Assembly: GCF_021130785.1 (NCBI RefSeq)
Contig: NW_025776806.1
Location: forward strand, 1-64,000
Length of the DNA: 64,000 nucleotides
Source: Homalodisca vitripennis
Lineage: Eukaryota; Arthropoda; Insecta; Hemiptera; Cicadellidae
Reading direction: 5' to 3'
Every line of letters starts with the position of its first letter. Position 1 is the stretch's first letter. Shown in pieces: positions 10,840-22,408 of the stretch. The translations under genes were made by a program, and so were the position numbers. The notes below the pieces were generated by a model. The model made no database searches. It was given only the letters and a program-made list of their open reading frames with translations, and was not told the origin of the DNA.

Positions 10840-11570
10840 TGGATTAACTTGTAAGCATACACCACTGTTTAGTCGCATATGCCATCTAAACCATAAGAGG
10901 TGTCAATAAAGTACATAATACAAAACAGAATATTAATACTTTCTTTTAAATTAATCATAGTTGTCGACTATGGATCTCAACTTGTAAGCATAAATCAATG
11001 TATACTCACACATGACATCCTAACAATAAGTGATGTCATTTTATTACATGTTAAACAACAAAGTATTTTAATCCTTAGTTTAAATTAAACATAGTTGTTT
11101 ACCATGAATCTCAACTTGTAAGCTTTAACATCTGTATACCTAACACATGATATCTAACAATATTTGATGTCAAAATATCATATAATACACAAAAGAATAT
11201 TACTAATTATAGTTGTTGACTGTGAATTTCAACTTTTAGACATAAACCACTATATACACACACGACATGTAAACAATTAGTGATCTCAACTGGTAAGCAT
11301 TAACCAATGTATACTCTCGCATGACATCTAAACAATAAGTGATGTTAATATTGGAAATGATACATGACAGAATATTAATCCTTTGTTTAAATTAATCATA
11401 GTTGGTATGGTTCTCAACTTGTAAGCATAAACCACTTTATACTCATAATATGACATATAAACAATAAGTGATGTTAATTTATTACATGTTACACAACAGA
11501 ATATTAATCCTTCGTTTAGATTAATCATAGTTATTGACTATTGATCTGAACTTATAAGCATAAATCACAT
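10840..11570. repeat. Tandem repeat, about 130-bp unit, seven diverged copies
   Basis: The phrase ATCTCAACTTGTAAGCATAA recurs, diverged, near 10849, 10977, 11110, 11229, 11287, 11412 and 11548. It is accompanied by CATGACATCTAAACAATAAG and TAATCCTTxGTTTAAATTAA blocks. Spacing is about 120-136 bp except one short 58-bp step. AT-rich and noncoding. Confidence 0.8.
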
Positions 11571-11784
11571 TAAAAACCATAAACCATAGTTTAAAAATAA
11601 GAAGGCAGCTGTCATTAAAGGGTGTAGTGATCCCCTTTTAGAGGAGTTTTCAAAGACCCTAACCACGTTGTTTGTTAAAAGGGGGGTCATTCTTTCCCTT
11701 TTGGAGATCGTAGGGGAAATCTCGGACTATATTAATTCAAGATCATACTGTGTTTAAATATTTAGAATGTAACACTCCTTTGTT
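11571..11784. other. Spacer before copy 2
   Basis: Contains a short region with G and C runs around 11615-11725 (GATCCCCTTTTAGAGG ... AAAAGGGGGGTCAT), partly self-complementary, then a TTGTTTCAG splice-acceptor-like sequence just before the next gene. Confidence 0.35.
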
Positions 11785-11823
11785 TTGTTTCAGAAATTGA
11801 TTGAAAATAAACAAAGAAGAAGA

Positions 11824-12389
11824 ATGGACTCTGGTCCATCTACCACTACAAAAAAGCCTATGACTAATCGATCGTGTGACATTTATGCAGTTGAAGCATC
11901 AACCTCTCTTGAACAGCCACCTATTTATAGTCCAGCAAGTAGCCAGCAAGTTATTCAAGCAGGACCTTGAGGCATTTCTGAACGAGGTAAATCTATGGAT
12001 GAAGGTCAGACATCTCACAAAAAGGGCAGAAAAGTGAAAAGAGGAATTAACAAACATGTTAAAAGCCAAATTTTAAGAAATTTAGGTAAAAGTTATTTGT
12101 CTTACAGGGGGAAAGCAACACCAAAATCACCAAGAAAATCAGGCCCTGACTGTCAATGTAAAAAAAAGGCATTTCGAAAATTGACCAAGAAACCCGTGAT
12201 TTCTTGTTTAAAGAGTTTAATTCTATAGGAAACTATAACACTCAAAACGCTTACTTGTTTGGTCTAATAGACATTACTAAGACTGTTAGGAGTACAAAAA
12301 AGAGTGGAAGTCCATCTCGTAGAGCATTTACTGTCCATTATTATGTTTTATTTGAAGGAAGAAAAGTTGAAGTCTGTAAAAATGCTTTT
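11824..12389 (+). pseudogene. D-N-C-x-x-Q-N-K-N family, copy 2, N-terminal half only
   Basis: ATG 11824 follows a TTTGTTTCAG acceptor-like site. The product begins MDSGPSTTTKKP, with a basic linker KKGRKVKRG. Then come CQCKKKAF and, in the next frame, FKEFNSIGNYNTQNAYLFGL with RRAFTVHYYVLFEGRKVEVC. These match the family's N-terminal region (a Cys-containing helical segment before VCK.AF..LH). Reading breaks off inside the conserved AFLTLH, exactly where TTAACCCTCC begins, so piggyBac element P4 inserted into this gene. The rest is not found behind P4. Frameshifts near 11970 and 12190. Confidence 0.7.
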
Positions 12390-12410
12390 TTAACCCTCCA
12401 TCGGTCGCAC

Positions 12411-12666
12411 TGTATCAATTTGATACACATGCACGTTCTCCTCCGTGCTATTTCACGATGCGCGCGCATACTGCCATCCCCTTCCTAATGGGCTTCCCTC
12501 TCCTCATCCCTGAACTGGCAGTAGTACTACGCCTGACCTTGAACAGAGCGTGTTTACGGAGCTGTATCAAATAGATACAGTGCGACCATTTCCGTTTCAG
12601 ATTTACGGTATCAATTTGATGCAGTGCGACCGTTCACGTATCATACTTACAGTATCATTGTGATGC
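12411..12666. repeat. P4 subterminal palindromes, four copies
   Basis: TGTATCAATTTGATACA at 12411-12427, CTGTATCAAATAGATACAG at 12562-12580, GTATCAATTTGATGC at 12608-12622 and GTATCATTGTGATGC at 12652-12666. Each adjoins CAGTGCGACC or its complement. They lie between the TTAA end and the transposase start, where transposase or transcription factors could bind. Confidence 0.85.
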
Positions 12667-12703
12667 AGTGCGATCGTTTCTGTTGCGCTTTTTAGGTAAA
12701 AAA

Positions 12704-14235
12704 ATGTCAAAACGCAGTTTGAACTTAGAAACCGATGATGGTCAGGAAACTGTCCATCGCCTCTTATTTTCTGATACAAGTGAAGAAGAGAATGAAAGGT
12801 TAGAATACATTGATGGTGATAATAGCGATATAGACGGGGAAGATGTGGTTGAAGAAAGAGAAGTAAACTCCGATACAGAACAAGAGTGCTGATGACGAAC
12901 TAATGATGTTGGATGAACCACAGGCGCAGGTGATCGACCAGCCACAGCCGCAGGTGATCGACAAGCCACAGCCGCAGGTGATCAACCAGCCACCACCTGT
13001 ACAACGTCAGGTCCGCGAAGAAGATGCACAAGAGAACTTGTTTTTGACAGCTAAATGGGGTAAGAATGATACAATTAAGTGGTTCTTAAGACCTAGGCGG
13101 TACAATCAAAGAACACAGCCACAAAACATTTTGCGACGTCTGCCTGGCGTGATTGGGCCTGCACGTCAAAGCAAATCCGAATTAGATTGTTAGTCCAACT
13201 TTTTCACAGATTCAATGTTAGAAAAAATTGTCTTGCATACAAATCAGTATATTATCCTTGTACTTGTACAGCTAAAGTACACTAGACTTCGTGATGCCAA
13301 AACCACTGACTTGATCGAAATAAAGGCGTTCATAGGCATACTTTACCTTTTAGGAGTTTTTAAGTCAAACGGGCAAAGTCTGGATGAGATATTTTCTACC
13401 GATGTTTTCGGCATAGGAAAATGCAGAATGACGTTTAGTCTCAGACGGTTTAAATTTCTCCTAAGATGCTTAAGATTTGATAATAGAAGTACTCGAGACG
13501 AGCGTAAAGAGATTGATAACTTAGCCGCTATCAGAGAGATATTTACAGACTTCGTAGGTAACTGTAAAAAATGTTACTCTCACGGAGAAAATGTAACTAT
13601 CGATGAAAAACTGGAAGCCTTTCGTGGTGGTTGCCACTTTAAACAGTATATTCCTTCAAAACCAGCTAAATATGGTATCAAAATGTTTGCTCTTTGTGAC
13701 ACTAAAACATTTTACACTAGCAATCTTAAAGTGTACTGCGCTAAACAGCCAGACGGCCCTTTCTTGGTCAGCAATAAGTCGGACGATAAGCGATTGGTTG
13801 AACCAATACATAACAGCGGCAGGAACATTACTGCCGATAATTGGTTCAGTTCGGTAAGCCTTGTTGACCATTTGAAAGAAAAAAAATTAGCATTTGTTAG
13901 TACGATTAAAAAAAAACGGACTGGTATTCCTTCTGAGCTGACATGTACAAAAGGAAGACCTTTGCAGTCAAGCTATTTCGTGTATGGTGAAAATTCAACA
14001 ATGGTATCATATGTACAAAAAAAATGTTTTGTTGATATCAAGCTTACGTTTCAGTGACGAAATTGATGCTCACACAAATAAGCCTGAAATTGTCTTGCAC
14101 TACAATAACACAAAGTCTGATGTAGACTGTGTTGACAAGTAATGTGCTTCGTACAACGTTGCCAGAGGTATCCGCCGATGGCCGATGGTAATTTTTTATT
14201 CCCACATTCACTTCACAGCTGGTAGTGGCACTCTA
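12704..14235 (+). pseudogene. piggyBac-like transposase P4
   Basis: ATG 12704 begins MSKRSLNLETDDGQE. The N-terminal region is acidic, with three tandem copies of QVIDxPQPQ (12925-12990). The DDE domain holds all three acids: TIDEKLEAFRG (Asp codon 13602-13604), TADNWFSS (13836-13838) and VDCVDK (14125-14127, plus 14134-14136). The block SKPAKYGIKMFALCD (about 13660-13700) is typical of insect piggyBac transposases. A long intact frame runs 13215-14057. Breaks are at about 12890, 13190 and 14050, a stop follows VDCVDK, and a C-terminal finger is not evident. Closest in style to insect piggyBac subfamilies rather than to P1 or P2. Confidence 0.9.
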
Positions 14236-14761
14236 TCAAACATCAGAATCAGACTGAATATCAACTGTGGTTTGTTTGTAATGGTTTCGAGCTGATTTCT
14301 TAATTGTTTGTTGTGTTTTAACTGTTCCTAGTTTACAAACATCATTTGAAATAATCAACTTTTGAACTGAGGTAAGTACGAATTGATTAATAGTATAATA
14401 ATGAACCAATATTAGTTTGTTTATTTGGAAATGGCCATCATAACCTCTATGAACTAATTCAGCAGTAGATACTTTCAAAACGTTATTTTCCAAATCGGTA
14501 GTGTATAATTGATGAATGATTTTTCCCTGTACAAAACTATATTATAATCAAATAATTATTTTAAAACATACATTCTAATACAACAATGGCTATGATTACT
14601 GGAACAAATTCAAACCTCCTTCTATAAAACAAATGCTTGGTTTAAAGTATAGATGAGACATTACATCACATTTTTAACTGGTTGTAAGAATGATTAATTT
14701 ATAATTATTGAATAAATGCAATTGAGAACTTATAAGAACAATTAAGATATTACACTGAGAG
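14236..14761. other. Unassigned AT-rich stretch
   Basis: An 85-codon open frame on the - strand (14236-14493) has no motif I recognise. It could be a fragment of another element. The rest is noncoding AT-rich sequence. Confidence 0.35.
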
Positions 14762-15134
14762 CTGCAGTATAATAAGCGGCTACCAGTCGAATATTCATAT
14801 CGATAATAAATATCAACACTATTAAATACAACACTTGTACATGTTTTTTTGTCTCAAGCTGTTGGAGAAGTTTCAAATATTTCAAAATAGTTAAAAATGA
14901 CTAAATGTAACGATATTTAGTGTCTTACATTTTATAAATATACATAGCCTAGATAGTTTTCTGTGTCTCATTTACTTGTTACGTTATCAGATTAACTGTT
15001 GAACTGTAATGTGAATTGAAATAGCTATGATGTAATTATCGGTTGAACCTTTTGGTTTCGGTAGATAATCACAAATATCGATATGAGTATTCGATATACT
15101 GGTATTCGACTGGTGGCCGCTTATTACACTGCAG
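14762..15134. mobile_element. Small non-autonomous DNA transposon (MITE) with 32-bp terminal inverted repeats
   Basis: The left end CTGCAGTATAATAAGCGGCT (14762) continuing ACCAGTCGAATA and the right end, inverted, ending at 15134 match in 30 of 32 positions. The interior is AT-rich and noncoding, with ATATCGAT repeated inward of both ends. Total length is 373 bp. A clear target duplication is not visible (GAGAG occurs on both sides but not flush), so the superfamily is undetermined. Confidence 0.75.
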
Positions 15135-15449
15135 CCGCACCGAGAGTGATCATCTCACTTTATTATCTGGGTTTTATACTTATATTATTTAACAAATTAG
15201 CCTTGGCGTGAAGTTACATTAAGTTCACAATTTTGTATAGTTATGAATTTAATTAAATTGATATTAACAGACAAAACTATAAATTTGTATATTATTACAC
15301 GCATAATAAAATAGTGTATTTCAATATTTCCCAAACTGAAATGCCTGAAAGTATACTGATTAACATGGGCACTGGTAGAGTAGACCCTACACATCTAAAT
15401 AGCACAAAACTTCAAGCACATTACAATCAGTGTTTTATTTTTCAGAATC

Positions 15450-17610
15450 ATGGATGGTTCTCGTGGTCAACGGATGCTGATGGCTGCGTTAAACAAAACA
15501 ACCAAACAGTTGTTTTCTGAAACAAGAACAAGTGATATTTTGAAAGCCAAGGAATCAACCAGAAATGACCCTGACTATATTCCCGACAGTGACAGCACAT
15601 CAGAAGATGAGGAAACGCCGGTAGGTGTAGATAACTTTTCAAATGTAAATTATGTTAATAATGAAGCAGTCCTATTTGAACTTCAACGAATGAAAACTGA
15701 CCTTCCTAATGTGGAAATTGTAGCAGAAATGCCAGAGTTGCCTGAAATTGAAAACAATTTAGAACCAGACAGAGCTAGTCTTAACATAAATATCACTGAT
15801 GGCCAGTAAAATGACTCTGAATATACAAAAAGGGTACCATTAAGAAAAGAAAAAAAATACATCATGTCTCTCATCAAAAGGAAAAAGTTAAAGTTTGATT
15901 TTGATTTTGTCGTTCAAAAACATGCTGTTAAATCTGGCTGCGGAAATGCATGTGCGCTAAAAAAATGCGAAACAAAAATACCCACTGACCGAAGAGCATT
16001 TATTAATTAAAAATTTTGGAAAATTGATGATTCAGCTGCCAGAAAGAGCTTTATGCTTCACCATGTGTCAGATGTACCCGTGAAGCAAAGAACTGTACAT
16101 ATTGAGAGCAAATTTAGAAGAAATCGATCATTCAAATATTCACTAAAAGGCAGCAATGGGACAGCTCAAACTGTCTGCAAAACATTTTTTAGGGTATGAG
16201 AAGACTAATGACAAGGTCTTAAGAAATGTTTTAAATGTTTTAAACTCAGTTATTCCAGCTAAAGACAAGAGATGCTTGGCGCCACCTCATAATAAAATAG
16301 ATGATGAGCCAATTCGCAATCACATAAATTCTTTTCATCCTACCATATCACACTACAGACGGGAACATGCCCCTAACCGATTGTATCTCGCAAGTGATCT
16401 ATCTTTTACTTTGATGCACAATGATTTAAAATCAAAGTACGGAAATATCTGTTCTTATGAGAAAATAAAGAACAGTTGCAAAACGTATGAATATTTCTAT
16501 TGTCAAGCTAGGCCATGAGCAATGCGAGACTTGTGAAGAGTTTGAGATGCATAGCAATATACACTCAAAAGAAAACCTTGACCAATCGTGTGAAATATGT
16601 AAAACTTGGAAAAAATCATAAAGACAGAGCCGAAAAGTCACGTACTCAGTATATGGTTGACAAAGACAAAGAAGAGAACCTGGATGATATAATATATTGT
16701 GCTCACTTAGAAAAGATAATCATGTTGCCCTCGTCTTGATATGTTTAAGACAGCGATATTTACTCATCGCATAATTGTTTACAATGAAAGCTTTGTGCCC
16801 ATATGCAAAACGCAGAAGAATTCCAAGATATTTGCTGCTTTGTGGCATGAAGGAATGATTAGTAGAGGCAAGGATGAGCTCATAAGTACATTGTACCAAT
16901 TTGTACTATCAAAGCGAGACACTAAACGCATAACTATCTGGCTTGACAATTGCACATCGCAAAACAAAAATTGGTCCTGGTTTTATTTTTTCTTAAACAT
17001 GATTAATTCAGAAGAGATTGTGGCATCTTAAATTGTTTTACAATATTTTGAACCAGGCCACACATTTATGGCGGCAGATTCGTTCCACCATCATGTGGAA
17101 CTGTCGATGCAAGGAATGGGAAATACATTGTACGACTTTCAAGACTTTGTGACTGCCGTTAAAAATACCTCTCCAAAAACAGAAGCATTCCAAATGGACT
17201 TGAATAACTTTTTTTCTTGGCAAGATTATTCTTAAAATTACAAGTTAGGGAATATAAAGCCTAGGTCATACCTTCACAATATGGTTGACGTAGTGTTCAC
17301 AAGAGGGCTGAAAACCATGAAGTACAAAAATGACTTTGCAGAAGATGAATTCATTGTCCTAGACTTTCACAGATCGAAAATAAAAAAAGCTCAAGTGTTT
17401 CCAGGGCCAACAAGTAAAACTAAATTCAATGGAATACCTGTTGAAAAGAAAACCAATATCCTAAAATACCTAGGGGGTATTATTGAAAAAATAGACTTAA
17501 ATTTTGGGAGAATATCCCTCAGTGCTAAAAAACCAATGAGTGGTATACAAAATTGTGTGTCCTTTTTTTGTTGTACAAATGATTATTTTTCTGTATTAAG
17601 ATGTAAATAA
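15450..17610 (+). pseudogene. D-N-C-x-x-Q-N-K-N family, copy 3, nearly full length
   Basis: ATG 15450 follows TGTTTTATTTTTCAG, an apparent splice acceptor. Residues 1-120 are acidic and include NDPDYIPDSDSTSEDEE. From 15880 it reads VKSGCGNACALKKCETKIP, a Cys-rich motif, then RRAFIN and a conserved VCKTFF (frame change near 16185). GYEKTNDKVLRNVLN and a Cys pair EQCETCEEFEM lie near 16515. IWLDNCTSQNKNW holds Asp at 16945-16947, and YFEPGHTFMAADSFHHHVE follows near 17045-17105. Where I expect an Asp before LEKIIML the codon 16704-16706 is His (CAC). The end (17281-17610) is one open frame, with AATAAA at 17606-17611. Frameshifts near 15810, 16010, 16190, 16530, 16740, 17030 and 17235. Confidence 0.78.
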
Positions 17611-18549
17611 AGTCTCATTATATATTTTCAGATATCAAGCATTGTCATTTAACCTGGTATTTTTCTTGTAATATTTTACAAATTATAGTAAGTTCCAAGT
17701 GTTATGTAGGTATTAGTTTAAACACATTTTTTACTATTAACATATGTTGTTCCATTTGGTAAACCTGCACACAAGTAGGTAGATGTAGCTATGCTATGAC
17801 TACACATTTGATATTTTTTATAAGTTAAATTAACAATGAATAATACAAATTTCATTGAGTTACGGCTTTTAGGTTTACTTCATTCAAAAATATTTTTGTA
17901 AGCAAAATGGGCGTAAATAATTTTGTAAAATATAGCCAATTTATTTAATTTAAGCACATACAATGAAACTACACTCTAAATTCAATGATAAAGTTATAAA
18001 AGTTTCAAATTTTAATAAAATAGTGGGTGCTCAATAGGAGTTTACTAAAACCTCAATTCCCAAAAGTTGTTGAGATACGACCTTTTGGCTTAGGAGGGCA
18101 GTTTAATTTTCATTCCAACAAAGATCTTTGATAGTGTGATGTTACTATGGTTACTAAATCAGGATTACATGTTCTTAAAGTAGAAAAAAGCAACTGAATA
18201 TTTGCTAATACAAACAAAACTATAATAAAAAGTAATTTTCATTTGCTGTTTACCGAAAACACATATTTAAGCTATGTGCCCTTTTTCCGGCAATGTCCTC
18301 AATTAGTGTACCGACAATTCATGCGTTAAAGAATTTGCCGATGATATTTCACTAGAATAACTTAACATAAACTTCACAGTGCGATGTGATTGGTGATAGT
18401 CTTTTGTTTGACATATCTTTAAATTCTGTGTTACCGTCAGTTTATTAATTTGTTAAAAATTAAAATTTAGAACTAATACAATTTAATTAAAGTTCTTTTT
18501 TTGCATCAATCTTTATTGGAATTTAAAAAGTTAAAATAATAATTTTTAA
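17611..18549. other. No gene seen
   Basis: AT-rich, no coding signature. It may include 5' noncoding sequence of the P-element-like gene that follows; I could not find its terminal inverted repeats or the first THAP exon carrying the CxxC half. Confidence 0.4.
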
Positions 18550-21240
18550 ATGACAATGAGGTCTACAGTGTTTTGGCCATACTTTTACTTTCCATGTAAA
18601 TGGTTACATTACTTCAGTAAAAATGAATGTATAGCCATATTATGTGATGGTAATTTACTCACTCGTATTTTCAGGTTTCCAATAAACAACGACCTAAGAA
18701 AGAAATGGATCATTGCCATCAAAAGAAAAGACTGGGAACCATCCAAATGGAGTCGCCTGTGTTCAACCCACTTTAAAGAGGAGGATATTGATCGAACTTT
18801 AACACGTGTCCAATTAAAGGATGTCCAATTAAGGGAATGTGGTACCGTCAATTTTTCCCACCATCGCTCCGCCACCGCAGGTAAGAAGATGTCCTCTTAG
18901 TTCCAAACGATAAGGAAGAAATATCGATTCCTTCGACCAGTTCTCAAGACTCGCCACGGAAACAGGAACTAAGAAAGAAGCTTAAAGTAGCTGAAGAGAA
19001 GGTAGATGTTTACAAAAAGAAGGTAAAAAACCTCTCACAAATTAAGAGACGGTTGTCTAAAAAAAATGCAGATTTAGAAGCAATCTTAAAAGTCCTGCGA
19101 GAAAAACCTAATGTCCAGGAGGAGTCGTTGTTTTTGTTAGGCTCAATTTCAAAAACTTCTGAATGCTTAATAAATAGAGCTCGTTTAAAAACCGACAATC
19201 CAAGTCTAAAAAAAAGTTATGATGACAGACTGAAAGCATTTGCTACAACGCTCAATTTTCTTTCCCCAAGAGCGTACACTTTCGTTCGGAAAACATTTTA
19301 CACGCCATTGCTGCACCCACGCACATTAAGAAATTGGTATTCGAGTATTAAAGTGGAGCCTGCTTTTTCTCATGAGGTGTTAAGGGCTCTGAAGGAATAC
19401 TCAGGTAACACTAAGCATCAGGCCGTCCGTTCTTTGATGATGAACTCCATGTGTATAAAAAAAACACTTAGCGTGGGATGGTAAAAAGTTCCATGGTACT
19501 GTGAATGTAGGTTCCTCTTTAGATGACGATTCGTCTGTACTAGCTACAGAGGCATTAGTGTTTTACTTGGTGTTTATGAATTCTTCTTGGAAAAATTCCT
19601 GCAGGCTATTTTTTTGTCACTGGAATTAGTGGAGTACAGCAAAGTGAACTTGTAAAACAGTGCATCTCACTACTGCACGATGCAGGTGTAAAGATAGCAT
19701 CGTTGACCTGTGATGGCACAGCCTGTAATTTGGCAATGGCCACTAAGTTGGGGTGTTCTTTTGAACCCCCAAGTACAGTAACAATTTTTTCAAACCCAGT
19801 AACAAAGGAGCCAATTAGTTTTTTCTTAGATCCAGCCCACATGTTAAAATTAGTAAGAAACACCCTTGGAGATTACAAAGTATTGTACAACAATAAGAAT
19901 GAAGCCATTGAATGGCGCTATATAGAGCTCCTAAACACCATCCAAAAAACCGAAGGGTTGCATCTTGGAAACCGGCTTACTAATGAACGTATTAATTATT
20001 ATAAGCAAAAAATGAAAGTTCGATTAGCGGCACAGGTACTGAGCATCTCTGTTGCAGACTCCCTTAAGTTTATGCAGTGTAATGAAATAGAAGGATTTGA
20101 AAATTGTGGTCCTACAATTGAATTTTTGCAAGTTTTTCAATGATGTTTTTGATATCATGAACTCAAAAAGCATGAAAGAAAGTTTTAACAAGAGAGCGTT
20201 ATACCATGGAAATATTACAGCTCAAACTAAAAAGCTCAACAACGCTAAAACGTACATTTTAGCTTTAAAGGACAAATTGAGAATTCCAATATTGCAGTCA
20301 AAAAGACGAACTGGCTTCTTAGGGCTATTGGTGTGTATAAGTAGCGCCCTGTCGTTATATGAGAATTTGGTTCGCGATTCCTCCCACCATTTTCCATTAA
20401 AGTATCTACCTCTGTACAAAATCAGTCAGGACCATATCGAAAAACTTTTTGGTTACATAAGATCCCAAAATGGCCACAACAACAATCCAACCTGTCAAGA
20501 GTTCACCGCTTCGTTTAAAAGAATTCTTCTACACACAGAATTAGCAGAAAGTTCAGCACGGAATACATTAGTTCTCGATAAAACTGTGATGTTTAACGTA
20601 AGTCGATATAAAAGCCCAGAAGATGATATAAATGCATCGTTGCCAGGTTGGCGTCTGTTACAAGAAGGATAGGAAAAGGCACAATTGGCAGAGAACGATA
20701 AACTACTATGTAATTTTAGTGAGGAACTATATACTAGTTTGGACGTAGTGGCATTCAATATTGTAGATTATATTTCTGGTTACTTTGTAAGATCTATCTG
20801 TTTAAAACTTAATTGCGAGGAGTGCCTAAAGCTGTTATTAACAAAAGAAACTGCCACTAATAGAAATTCTTTGATATCTTGTAAGAATAGGGGTGGACTT
20901 TTACAGCCCTCAAATGGTGTTTCTTTTGTATGCAGGAAATTGTGAAAAATTGATTAAGTCTGAAATTTTAGACAGCAGTTTTATTGCAAAGAAAAATTTA
21001 ATTAATTCTATGACATCAAAAGTATTGCAACACTGCATTGGTAGGGAAATTTTCACAACTGACAATCATTTTACACATCAAGATCCAGACACTAACCATT
21101 TTATATTACTTATTAAGGCAATATGTCTCAAATATTTTAAACTCAGGCTTCACCATTTTTCGAAATTGTATAACGAAAAACTACATAAACAGAGAGTTCG
21201 TAATCATTTAACGAAAGCTGTAAAATTCCTTGGACAGTAG
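18550..21240 (+). pseudogene. P-element/THAP9-like transposase
   Basis: Family known for GTP-dependent cut-and-paste transposition. A THAP-type DNA-binding segment (about 18676-18870) reads FRFPINNDLRKKW ... KWSRLCSTHFKEEDI. It holds the C-x2-H half; the first Cys pair is missing, probably on an upstream exon, since TATTTTCAG precedes it. A coiled coil (18960-19110) and SPRAYTFVRKTFYTPLLHP (19265-19330) follow. Then come TCDGTACNLAMATKLGC (19703-19755), DPAHMLKLVRNTLGDYK (about 19830) and KMKVRLAAQVLSISVAD (about 20010). HIEKLFGYIRSQNGHNNNPT lies at about 20432. The last frame ends at 21240. Where related proteins, to my knowledge, have an Asp-Glu pair before M, this copy has MNSM (Asn codon 19443-19445), so the first catalytic acid may be lost. 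Frame breaks near 18900, 19484, 19600, 20143, 20672 and 20945. Confidence 0.88.
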
Positions 21241-22363
21241 ACTTCATATTCTCTCAGTCTTGTTCTTAAGTTATTTTTACAAAAAAATCATACAAGTAAT
21301 AACATATATATATACGTGGTGGATTATAGAATTTGTATTATTGGAAGTTGGATGTTTTTTTTAAGAATGATCAACTAAAATATACTTCGCTGGAATGTGT
21401 GTACATTTTATTTCATTGTAAGTAAGGAATATAAACTAAATACCATAAAGATACTGTAAAAACTATTCTGTAACCTGTATAGAATGTTAGAAATCATTCA
21501 TTGATATATACTGTAACACCAAATAAACAGTAACATTGTAAACTGTAACATCACATAAAAAGTAAACTTACTATTTAAGTTAGACATTTAAGTTATTCCG
21601 TATTGTAAAAGGTTTAATTTATAGGATATTGCTTTAAATACATATAATATTTCATTTTATTATGTACTTCTTGTGTTTGAAACCCGCTACAACGATTAGT
21701 TGATTATTTAATCAAATTTAGATATATTCCCATAATAAGTTACTAATGTTTATAGATTTGAGTATAAACCAGGTTGAGCATTTACACATTTAACCTATTT
21801 GCAGCGTATGGAGGCGAGGCGGCGGGCACGTGTTTGCGCCGCATGAAATTTGTATCTGCTTTATACATCGTTTCTCGACAAACTGGTCACTCCAAAAATT
21901 TATAAAATAATACTATTGTAAAATTTGGTTTATTATCTCAAACTTTCTCGCAGACGAAACTCGCCTGACCAATAAATAAAAAAAGTAGCAGGCGACTCAT
22001 AATTTCATGTTCATCGCCAAAGCTCAATTTGGTTTTTAATTAATTAATATTTATTTTATAACACTTGTAATAAACTTTTAAAATGTTTATCTACTACATC
22101 ATCATTGCCATAGTATTGACTACAAAATTGTGAAATTTCAAGTTTTTATCCCAACTCTAACTGTATAATCCAACGGTGTTAGTGAAACGCGGTGAATTAA
22201 AATGTATACTCGCCGCGAGCTGGTGCCCGGCCGGTTTCTCACCAGAGTGGGTGTGGGTTGGCTTCAACTGCCGTAATGTATTGGGTATAGGGATTTTCAG
22301 TCTATGTTCTTCTTTGGTCGCTGAAAACATGTGCATACAATTATAGAAAAGCTGCCATAATAA
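21241..22363. other. Noncoding stretch with two GC-rich patches
   Basis: AT-rich 3' flank of the P-like gene up to about 21780. TTAACCTATTTGCAGCG (21790) then leads into GC-rich GCGGCGGGCACGTGTTTGCG and CCGC (a loose inverted repeat, 21819-21842). A second GC-rich patch lies at 22209-22262. This could be a decayed piggyBac-type non-autonomous element, but the right end is not identifiable. Confidence 0.35.
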
Positions 22364-22408
22364 ACAACAGGCACAAATACTTATTTTGGAGCTGGTGAGG
22401 AGGTGTCC
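22364..22408 (+). pseudogene. D-N-C-x-x-Q-N-K-N family, copy 4, C-terminal fragment, left of MITE
   Basis: A short frame reading TYFGAGEEVS continues into 23430 once the intervening MITE and one TTAA are ignored. A stop codon lies immediately upstream in the same frame, so only this piece is supported. Confidence 0.35.

Larger units (their letters stand above)
12390..14235 (+). mobile_element. piggyBac-like element P4, right end missing
   Basis: The left end is TTAACCCTCCATCGGTCGCA at 12390. It abuts the coding sequence of copy 2 and resembles the TTAACCCTCCAACTG end of the MITE at 22409. Four palindromic motifs and the P4 transposase follow. No GGAGGGTTAA right end is visible before the next element, so the right side is deleted or too diverged; the end coordinate is the limit of coding similarity. 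Confidence 0.75.

Noticed and set aside
14236..14493. 85-codon - strand frame behind P4
   Set aside because: No recognisable domain and no neighbouring exon. Listed only as unassigned sequence.
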